Assembly: GCA_944325505.1 (NCBI GenBank)
Contig: CALVAJ010000019.1
Coordinates: forward strand, 1-41,344
Length of the DNA stretch: 41,344 nucleotides
Direction: 5' to 3'
DNA from: an uncultured Bacteroidales bacterium
GTDB lineage: Bacteria > Bacteroidota > Bacteroidia > Bacteroidales > UBA932
The notes under the pieces were generated by a model. That model saw only the letters and a program-made list of their open reading frames with translations, ran no database searches and was not told the origin of the DNA. The translations under genes and the position numbers were made by a program. Positions 6,962 to 13,372 of the stretch are shown in pieces; position 1 is the stretch's first letter; each line of letters starts with the position of its first letter.

Positions 6962-7969
6962 ATGAAAGTAGCCGTAGTCGGTGCCACCGGCCTGGTCGGC
7001 ACCAGGATGCTGGAAGTCCTCTCAGAGAGGAACTTCCCCGTAACAGAACTCTATCCCGTGGCCTCGGAGAAATCCGTAGGCCGGAAAATCACATTCAAAG
7101 GCAGAGAATGGACAGTAGTCAGCGCAGACGATGCGATTGCCGCCCGTCCTGACGTCGCCCTGTTCTCCGCCGGGGCCGGTGCATCCAGAGAACTTGCCCC
7201 GAAATTCGCCGCAGCCGGATGCCGTGTGGTGGACAACTCTTCTTTCTGGCGTATGGACCCTACCAAGAAACTTGTCGTTCCGGAGATCAACGGCGACGTT
7301 ATCGGGAAAGACGACATGATCATAGCCAACCCGAACTGTTCCACCATCCAGATGCTCATGCCTCTTGCCCCGCTCCACAAGGCATACAGGATCAAGAGGA
7401 TAGTGGTCTCCACATACCAGTCTGTCACAGGTACGGGCTACAAGGCCCTGAACCAGATGGAGGCCGAGCGTGCAGGAAAGAAATGGGGTGAATACACTGC
7501 TGTATATCCTTATCCTATAGACGAGAACATCCTGCCGCATATCGATGTCTTCCTGGAGAACGGATACACCAAGGAAGAAATGAAGATGGTCAACGAGACG
7601 CACAAGATTCTCCGTGACGACACCATTGCTGTCTCTCCTACCACAGTGCGCGTCCCTGTAAAAGGCGGGCATTCCGAGTCCGTAAACCTTGAATTCGAAA
7701 AAGATTTCGATCTTGCAGAAGTACGCAGGCTGATCTCAGACATGCCGGGATGTACAGTGCAGGATGACCCTGAACATAACGTTTATCCTATGCCTCTTTT
7801 CGCATGGGGTAAGGATGATGTCTTCGTAGGCCGCATACGCCGCGACCCGTCAGTAAAATACGGGCTCAACCTCTGGTGCGTTGCCGACAACCTCCGCAAA
7901 GGCGCCGCCACCAACGCCGTCCAGATCGCCGAGCACCTTATCAAGAAAGGTTTCCTTCCGGCTGAATAG
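6962..7969 (+). CDS. asd: Aspartate-semialdehyde dehydrogenase
   Basis: Reduces aspartyl phosphate with NADPH to aspartate semialdehyde, the step between the two activities of ThrA, and also feeds lysine and diaminopimelate synthesis. The 335-residue protein has the Rossmann motif GATGLVG (residues 7-13), the catalytic cysteine Cys126 in NPNCST, and the conserved basic/His segment PVKGGHSE. Length and motifs are those of the bacterial family. It lies 209 bp after metY on the same strand, separated by a highly structured region, so it may be transcribed separately. Cytoplasmic. With metX, thrA and metY it completes aspartate to homocysteine in one block. Confidence 0.95.
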   Translation: MKVAVVGATGLVGTRMLEVLSERNFPVTELYPVASEKSVGRKITFKGREWTVVSADDAIAARPDVALFSAGAGASRELAPKFAAAGCRVVDNSSFWRMDPTKKLVVPEINGDVIGKDDMIIANPNCSTIQMLMPLAPLHKAYRIKRIVVSTYQSVTGTGYKALNQMEAERAGKKWGEYTAVYPYPIDENILPHIDVFLENGYTKEEMKMVNETHKILRDDTIAVSPTTVRVPVKGGHSESVNLEFEKDFDLAEVRRLISDMPGCTVQDDPEHNVYPMPLFAWGKDDVFVGRIRRDPSVKYGLNLWCVADNLRKGAATNAVQIAEHLIKKGFLPAE

Positions 7970-7992
7970 GCGGAAAAGAGCCGACTGTATAC

Positions 7993-8079
7993 AACAGCAG
8001 GACTGTATTTTGAACCGTTGCACCCCGCACAGGGGAGGACCCGCGAAGCGGGAGGGGTTCAAATTACAGTCCTGCTGTT
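7993..8079. repeat. Three-way-junction intergenic element, copy A (also a likely bidirectional terminator)
   Basis: AACAGCAGGACTGTA (7993-8007) pairs perfectly with TACAGTCCTGCTGTT (8065-8079). TTGAACC (8010-8016) pairs with GGTTCAA (8056-8062). Within, CCCGC/GCGGG (8040-8044 with 8048-8052) and CCCC/GGGG (about 8022-8034) form two hairpins, so the whole folds as a three-way junction. The core is about 80% identical, in inverted orientation, to the core at 20272-20321. It sits between the convergent asd and pheS genes and could end both transcripts. Confidence 0.65.
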
Positions 8080-8093
8080 ATTATGTGCAAATC

Positions 8094-9122
8094 CTATATC
8101 GAAGTTTCGAATTCTTTGAGGAAGCGCAGGTCGTTTTCGAAGTAGTTGCGCAGGTCTTTGACCTGCCATTTGAGCATCGCGATACGTTCTACACCCATTC
8201 CGAAAGCGAATCCGCTGTATTTTTTGCTGTCGATTCCGGACGCTTCCAGGACGTTAGGATCGACCATGCCGCAGCCGAGGATCTCAAGCCATCCGGTACC
8301 TTTGCAGATGTTGCAGCCTTTGCCGTGGCAGATGTTGCAGCTTACGTCCACTTCGGCTGAAGGTTCGGTGAACGGGAAGTATGAAGGCCTCATCCTTATC
8401 TGGGCATCGGAGCCGAACATCTCTCTTGCAAACAGGAGTATGGCCTGCTTCAGGTCGGCGAATGTCACATGCTCGTCTATATACAGGCCTTCCACCTGAT
8501 GGAAAATACAGTGAGCACGTGCCGAAATGGCCTCGTTCCTGAATACACGGCCCGGGCAGATGATCCTGATCGGGAGCGGAAGAGTCTCCATCGCCCTTAC
8601 CTGAACGCTTGATGTGTGTGTGCGCAGGAGAATCGGGTCCTTGTGCCCGGTGGATACGAAGAAAGTGTCCTGCATGTCCCTTGCCGGATGCTCCGGAGGG
8701 AAGTTCAATGCTTCGAATACATGCCAGTCGTCCTCGATCTCGGGGCCTTCGGCAACATCGTACCCGAACTTCCTGAATATCTCTATGATCTCTTCCCTTA
8801 CGATTGATACCGGATGGCGGGAGCCGAGCTGGAAAGGCTCGCCCGGCATGGTAAGGTCGGATGACATGCCCTTTGCCGGGCCGGCTTCGTCCAGGCTTTC
8901 CTTCAGGGAGGCGATTTTTTCCGCAGCGGCATTCTTTAACTGGTTCAGTTTCTGCCCGAATTCCCTTTTCATCTCCGGAGGCACTGTCCTAAATTCTTCA
9001 AAGAGTGCCGTGACGGAGCCTTTTTTCCCGAGCAGCCGTACCCGGGCGTTTTCAATATCCTGCTGTGTCTTGCAAGACAGGGCCTCGATTTCGGCCAGCA
9101 GGGCTTCTATCTTTTCTTTCAT
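8094..9122 (-). CDS. pheS: Phenylalanine-tRNA ligase alpha subunit
   Basis: Catalytic subunit that charges tRNA-Phe together with PheT, which is not in this window. The 342-residue protein begins with the helical coiled-coil arm (residues 1-80) and continues with the class II core: HPVSIVREEI, the motif 2 region GRVFRNEAISARAH, and motif 3 GFAFGMGVERIAMLKW near the C-terminus. A CxxC-x4-CxxC segment (CNICHGKGCNIC) lies in the core; this is common in PheS of many bacteria. It follows the small secreted-protein gene 9165-9608 by 42 nt on the same strand, so the two may be co-transcribed. Cytoplasmic. Confidence 0.95.
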   Translation of the reverse strand: MKEKIEALLAEIEALSCKTQQDIENARVRLLGKKGSVTALFEEFRTVPPEMKREFGQKLNQLKNAAAEKIASLKESLDEAGPAKGMSSDLTMPGEPFQLGSRHPVSIVREEIIEIFRKFGYDVAEGPEIEDDWHVFEALNFPPEHPARDMQDTFFVSTGHKDPILLRTHTSSVQVRAMETLPLPIRIICPGRVFRNEAISARAHCIFHQVEGLYIDEHVTFADLKQAILLFAREMFGSDAQIRMRPSYFPFTEPSAEVDVSCNICHGKGCNICKGTGWLEILGCGMVDPNVLEASGIDSKKYSGFAFGMGVERIAMLKWQVKDLRNYFENDLRFLKEFETSI

Positions 9123-9164
9123 GATTTTTAAGTTCTATATAATATAACCCGGACTTGCCGGCAA

Positions 9165-9608
9165 TTACATCCTGTTCAGTTTTTCACGCAGTTTCTGCTC
9201 GGCCTCTATGGCTTTCTGCTTCCTTTTTTCTCTGGCTTTCTGCATCTTGGCCGCCCCGCTCTTGAGGTATGCCTCCCACTGCGGCTCCGTGAGTATCGTC
9301 CTGTATGTACTGTCTATCCGCTCCATCCACTTGTCCTGGATACTGATATAAAGCGATGAGTTCGATACCTTGGCGGCCTGGAGTTCCATGAGTTCCTCAT
9401 TCATTGCCGGAAAATCGTGCTTGAGTGTAGAATCCACATAGAATACCTGCCAGTCTTCAAGGTCCAGAAGTCTTTGGAGTCTGTCGGCCTCGGTTTCGGC
9501 TATTTCCAGCATGTCCGGTGCTTCGGGCTGGTCCTGTGCCATGGCAACGGCAGCGCTTGTCTGAAGGAGCAGTGCGGAAAGCAACAGTGTCTTAGAAAAA
9601 TTTTTCAT
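9165..9608 (-). CDS. Small secreted helical protein, possibly Spy/CpxP-like
   Basis: A 147-residue protein with a signal peptide (residues 1 to about 25, ending AVAMAQ). The remainder is almost entirely helical and charged: a leucine-rich stretch 'RLQRLLDLEDWQ', then 'LTEPQWEAYLKSG', then a basic Lys/Arg/Glu tail. The 'LTxxQW' element and overall design resemble periplasmic LTXXQ (Spy/CpxP-like) proteins; I rate that as weak. The ATG at 9608 is chosen over an upstream TTG at 9623 because it gives a compact signal peptide and follows AAAGGA. It has its own promoter (9656-9686) and lies 42 nt before pheS. Confidence 0.65.
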   Translation of the reverse strand: MKNFSKTLLLSALLLQTSAAVAMAQDQPEAPDMLEIAETEADRLQRLLDLEDWQVFYVDSTLKHDFPAMNEELMELQAAKVSNSSLYISIQDKWMERIDSTYRTILTEPQWEAYLKSGAAKMQKAREKRKQKAIEAEQKLREKLNRM

Positions 9609-9655
9609 TTCCTTTGGAATCAATGGTTTTCAGTGTGCCTTCCGGCACAAGTTTG

Positions 9656-9686
9656 CAAATTTAAAAAGAAAATCCGCAATATGCAA
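9656..9686 (-). promoter_or_regulatory. Promoter for the 9165-9608 gene and pheS
   Basis: On the minus strand TTG (plus 9684-9686), a 20-bp spacer, then TAAATTTG (plus 9656-9663). This is a full match to the Bacteroidota promoter. Its -33 element is inside the terminator hairpin at 9669-9697. The leader holds a small hairpin, TGTGCC/GGCACA with a GGAA loop (plus 9634-9649). Confidence 0.6.
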
Positions 9687-9697
9687 TTGCGGATTTT
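9669..9697 (-). terminator. Intrinsic terminator of the 9751-16204 operon
   Basis: AAAATCCGCAAT (9669-9680) pairs with ATTGCGGATTTT (9686-9697) around a 5-base loop. On the minus strand the stem is followed by CTTTTTAA. It lies 54 nt after the stop codon of the FISUMP lipoprotein gene, the last gene of the operon. Confidence 0.75.
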
Positions 9698-9750
9698 CCA
9701 GATAAGCCCAGACAAGTCCCGGCTCGGCAATATCTTATCAAGGCCTCCTG

Positions 9751-10599
9751 CTATTCGGCATCCTTTACGCAGCGTACCTGTACACCGTTTGTAATATTGT
9801 TTCCGGCAAGATGCAGCCTTCCTTGCTTATATGTCGATGTAAAAGTCGACATCAGTGCATAGTACTGTATGGTCCCGGATGCCATGGTCTTGAAATAAGT
9901 AGAAGCCATAACGTAGGTGAGACCAGGCTTGCCGATAAAATCAGGATTCGAGCATTTGCTTTCATCGATGACTACCTTGCTGTATGACGTTCCTGTCTTG
10001 GCTCCGCTGAATACATAGTTCCATCCTGCTTCATTGAAGATGCCTATATTCGAACCCTTGCTGGCAGCATCATAAAGGAAGGCGGTTTCGTCTTTCTGGT
10101 CCGCGTCTTCTCCTTCTGCTTTACTTGCATATCCGCAAAGAGCGAAAAAATCGGCTTTGGTAGGTATGTGCCAGCCTTTAGGACATATGCCCTGGATGCC
10201 TTCAAACGATTTTTTATTGTCATCATTGATTTCCGATACAATGAATGCCGCATACGGATCATACAGATATCCCAAAGCATTGACTGATGCCTCATCAGTC
10301 AGCGCTGCGGTTGTGCCGTCTTCATTAATTGCATACGGATACCAGATGTGGGCATTGTCATCTGCAGGGTCGGATGAAACGGTATATCCCTCAGGTACAT
10401 ACCTCAGAGGCTCGGCCATCCAGACTGAACCGTTTTCAAGGGTGACTGTCTTGTAGGTCTCGCCGTAATAGGTAAAAGATCCTTCGTTTTCAGTGAAGTT
10501 CGGGTCGGTCTCCCCGCTTTCATTGCCGCCGTCTTTTTCGCAAGCCGCGAATGCAAATGCGGCAAGTGCTGCCGCGCCCAGGTAAATTAACTTTTTCAT
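9751..10599 (-). CDS. FISUMP-domain lipoprotein
   Basis: A 282-residue lipoprotein; the signal peptide ends in the lipobox AFAAC (Cys20), followed by EKDGG. The C-terminal two thirds match the Fibrobacter succinogenes major paralogous (FISUMP) domain: 'GICPKGWHIPTKADFFAL' in the middle and the closing 'VRCVKD'. These domains have a C-type-lectin-like look and occur on many Bacteroidota surface lipoproteins; a binding or adhesive role is inferred. It is the last gene of the TonB-receptor operon, 35 nt after the barrel gene, and is followed by a terminator. Confidence 0.8.
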   Translation of the reverse strand: MKKLIYLGAAALAAFAFAACEKDGGNESGETDPNFTENEGSFTYYGETYKTVTLENGSVWMAEPLRYVPEGYTVSSDPADDNAHIWYPYAINEDGTTAALTDEASVNALGYLYDPYAAFIVSEINDDNKKSFEGIQGICPKGWHIPTKADFFALCGYASKAEGEDADQKDETAFLYDAASKGSNIGIFNEAGWNYVFSGAKTGTSYSKVVIDESKCSNPDFIGKPGLTYVMASTYFKTMASGTIQYYALMSTFTSTYKQGRLHLAGNNITNGVQVRCVKDAE

Positions 10600-10634
10600 G
10601 ATTTGGATTTTTTATGGTTTACATTTGTTTATTG

Positions 10635-12143
10635 TCAGAAAGTACAGCCTATCATGACCCCGGTTCCCCACCTGTCCGCCCCGGGAAGGAATTCCGTCCG
10701 GAACCCCCTGGTGTATTTCCCGGAGATTTCAGCATAGAGGCCTTTCCAGAAATTGAACCTGACGGACAGGCCGGCTCCTATGCGCGGGGCTGTCAGGTAT
10801 TCCATGTGCATGGCGTTCCACTCATCCAGTCTGGCAGGCCTTTCCGGAAGCGGGATTTCCGTATCAGCGAGCTCCTCTGATTCCGAGAATGATCCTTGCC
10901 GGAAAGACAGCCTGCCCCGTATGTCGAACCTGCCGGCCTTTACCATTCCGCTGACGAAACCTTCACCGGTGAATGTCTCCCTGTAGAAAAGGTAAGGATA
11001 TATCTGGGAAGCCTGCTCCTGCAGGAGTCCGAGCTCCGCTCCGGCCCTGAACTCCCATCCCGGTGCCGTGATTTCGTACTCCGGGGCAAGTCTCAGGTTC
11101 CTCTGGCGGAGAATCCGGTTCTGTCCGTAGACGGTGGTGACGGTGACTCCGTCTTCCGTATTGCTTTCCATCACGCTTTCGAAATTCCTCCTGTCTTTCC
11201 ATCCGGCTTCTATCCTGACATAGTGGCGTATGTCTCCTTTTCCTGCGGAGTATCCTATTCTGGCGGTTACGGCATCGGACGGGAACCTGTACCAGACGGA
11301 CTGTTTTTCACCCATATCCCCGGATGAACGGAGATATTCGGCCTCGGCGTACAGATTTTTCCACTGTATCTGCACCGCCGCACCGTGCGATATTTCCTTT
11401 GCGGGAAATCCGCTTACTCCTGTTTCGCTAAGATGGGTCCCATGGCTGTCCCAGATGTCATAGACCCCATACATCATTCCCTTGTCGAGAAATGCATAAT
11501 ACGACCCGGAAGATATGCCGAGAACTTCTGCCGTTATTGTCTCCGAACTTTTGCTGAAGATATAGCTTGCCCCGAGGGCAATGTCCCCCTTATGGAGCAT
11601 TATTCCCGGTGCCACAGTCATCCCGAGCAGATAGTCCGTGTGCCTGAGATCCTTTCTTTTGGTATAGTTCTCCGATGTGAAGCCGATCTTTCCCCCTATC
11701 CTCCAGTTCTCTCCGAGATCGGCCGTGATGCCTCCGTCAAAATGGTAGGTCTGCCTGGTCTTCTTCCCCGGTGTGAATTCCAGCACGTCCACAGGATAAT
11801 ATCCGGGACGTCCCGACATGGAGCCGCACATGTCTTTTCCCGAAAAATTCTCAAAGGAGAATTTCCCTTTCATGGAAAATTTCTTCAGGTGCATGATGGT
11901 TTCGGCAACTGCTCCGGCGCTCCATCCTTCAGAAGCCATATATGTGTCCCTCAGCCCGCCTTCGGAATAGGTCCCCATTATCTGGGCATATGAAATCGAG
12001 ACAGAGTCGGTGCGCAGCCCGTTGATATTCCTGCCGTCATTCCAGAAATTGCGCCTCTCTATGCGGTCATACGGCTGGCCTTCCGCCCTCAGGTAAAGGC
12101 CGGCGGCGGTCAGGATCAGGAATATCTTGAGTATCTTATTCAT
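10635..12143 (-). CDS. DUF6850-type outer-membrane beta-barrel protein
   Basis: A 502-residue protein with a signal peptide (MNKILKIFLILTAAGLY and on to about residue 23). The rest consists of alternating amphipathic strands with aromatic girdle residues, and ends in 'GVMIGCTF' with the terminal Phe typical of outer-membrane barrels. I take it as the DUF6850 family, which in my recollection is often encoded beside DUF4876 lipoproteins and TonB-dependent receptors. The ATG at 12143 gives a clean signal peptide; the longer frame starting at 12176 does not. Its start overlaps the end of the DUF4876 gene by 8 nt, so translation is probably coupled. Confidence 0.7.
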   Translation of the reverse strand: MNKILKIFLILTAAGLYLRAEGQPYDRIERRNFWNDGRNINGLRTDSVSISYAQIMGTYSEGGLRDTYMASEGWSAGAVAETIMHLKKFSMKGKFSFENFSGKDMCGSMSGRPGYYPVDVLEFTPGKKTRQTYHFDGGITADLGENWRIGGKIGFTSENYTKRKDLRHTDYLLGMTVAPGIMLHKGDIALGASYIFSKSSETITAEVLGISSGSYYAFLDKGMMYGVYDIWDSHGTHLSETGVSGFPAKEISHGAAVQIQWKNLYAEAEYLRSSGDMGEKQSVWYRFPSDAVTARIGYSAGKGDIRHYVRIEAGWKDRRNFESVMESNTEDGVTVTTVYGQNRILRQRNLRLAPEYEITAPGWEFRAGAELGLLQEQASQIYPYLFYRETFTGEGFVSGMVKAGRFDIRGRLSFRQGSFSESEELADTEIPLPERPARLDEWNAMHMEYLTAPRIGAGLSVRFNFWKGLYAEISGKYTRGFRTEFLPGADRWGTGVMIGCTF

Positions 12144-13371
12144 GCAGGGACTGCTCGTTACGTTCATAGAAATCATTCAGGGAATTGTTGGTGTCCGTCA
12201 GTACTTCAAAGCCTTTGTCTTCGCTGGCCTGCGCATCGGTTTTCCTGAAAAGCGTATGCCCGAGGTACGGTGCGGAGAAACTGACGTATCCTGCATCGAT
12301 TTCAGGGTTCAGCCGTTTGGTGTTGCCGGCGGAGCTTCCTGTAAACACTTCCACTCCGTCAAGTACCCAGTCCGCAGGCAGTTTCACTATACGGTCGCTG
12401 CTGCTGCCGGGTTTCTGGACTGTTGCCCCCTCCGAACTGACGAATTCCTCTATGGTCCGGCCCTTGGCCTTGAAAATGACTACGGCAGGGGAATTCACGG
12501 AGAATGTGTATGCATTGGCCTGGCCGGTCTTTATGACGACATCCAGATAATGGTCTGTAGAGATATTGTCACCGGGGACAGGATGGTATCGGGTGTTGGG
12601 AAAGTATTCGATGTTGTAGCAGACGAAATATCCCGGCCTGTTCAGGTTGACGGACAGGGGATACTGCCGGGTGTGGTCTATCGCACCGAAAATGCACACA
12701 ACGGCGTCTTCTCCGGGCTGGAGCGGAAATGTCTTCCCGTCGCCCTTTATCTTCCATACGGCCTGGACGAGCGGGACGAAATCCGGGAGTACCGAGGCCC
12801 CGTCATCGTCCCTTGATACCCATACGTTCGTTCCGGTGGCGTTGTACGGGTCGGCTACTCCTATGCACAGACTGTCCAGATACTGCACCTGTGAGGTGTT
12901 GTTGTGAAGTATTATATAGCTGTCCGACATGTAGGTCCCTTCCAGAGGATAGCACAGGCATCCTCCGCAGTAGATTTCCTTTATGACTATTTCTCCGGGT
13001 TCGGTCATGCCCATCGGCACAGGCAGATTCTTGTCTTCTCCGATTATCCTGACCCTGTCGGCACTTCCGTTGAATATGTATTCGTCAGTCCTGTAGCTGA
13101 TTGTCACTCTGTATATGCCGTCCTGTACCTTTATGGATGCCTTCCCGTCTTCTCCGGTCACTGCCGTATAGTCCGTACCTTTTCCTGTCTCGGTGACTGT
13201 GACCGTGATGCCGGACTGCGCCCCTTCTGTGAAACCTTCCGGGTAGACTGGAGATATGGTAAGCGTGTTGAGGGTTTCGGTGTACGGGTTGTCGTTTTTC
13301 AAGTCTGAACACCCGGGCAGGATGGCTGACGCCAGAACCGTTGCCAATATGTATATGTATTTTGCGTGCAT
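12136..13371 (-). CDS. DUF4876 lipoprotein
   Basis: A 411-residue lipoprotein with the lipobox ILPGC (Cys21) followed by SDLKND. An N-terminal Ig-like or carboxypeptidase-regulatory-like beta domain (about residues 35-115, 'GEDGKASIKVQDGIYRVTIS') is followed by the DUF4876 region with 'IVIKEIYCGGCLCYP' and 'YIILHNN', the latter similar to lamin-tail-type beta sandwiches. It begins 1 nt after the TonB-dependent receptor stop and overlaps the following barrel gene. It would be the surface lipoprotein partner of the receptor, the position SusD or other capture proteins take. The ligand is not known. Confidence 0.75.
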   Translation of the reverse strand: MHAKYIYILATVLASAILPGCSDLKNDNPYTETLNTLTISPVYPEGFTEGAQSGITVTVTETGKGTDYTAVTGEDGKASIKVQDGIYRVTISYRTDEYIFNGSADRVRIIGEDKNLPVPMGMTEPGEIVIKEIYCGGCLCYPLEGTYMSDSYIILHNNTSQVQYLDSLCIGVADPYNATGTNVWVSRDDDGASVLPDFVPLVQAVWKIKGDGKTFPLQPGEDAVVCIFGAIDHTRQYPLSVNLNRPGYFVCYNIEYFPNTRYHPVPGDNISTDHYLDVVIKTGQANAYTFSVNSPAVVIFKAKGRTIEEFVSSEGATVQKPGSSSDRIVKLPADWVLDGVEVFTGSSAGNTKRLNPEIDAGYVSFSAPYLGHTLFRKTDAQASEDKGFEVLTDTNNSLNDFYERNEQSLHE

Positions 13372-13372
13372 C

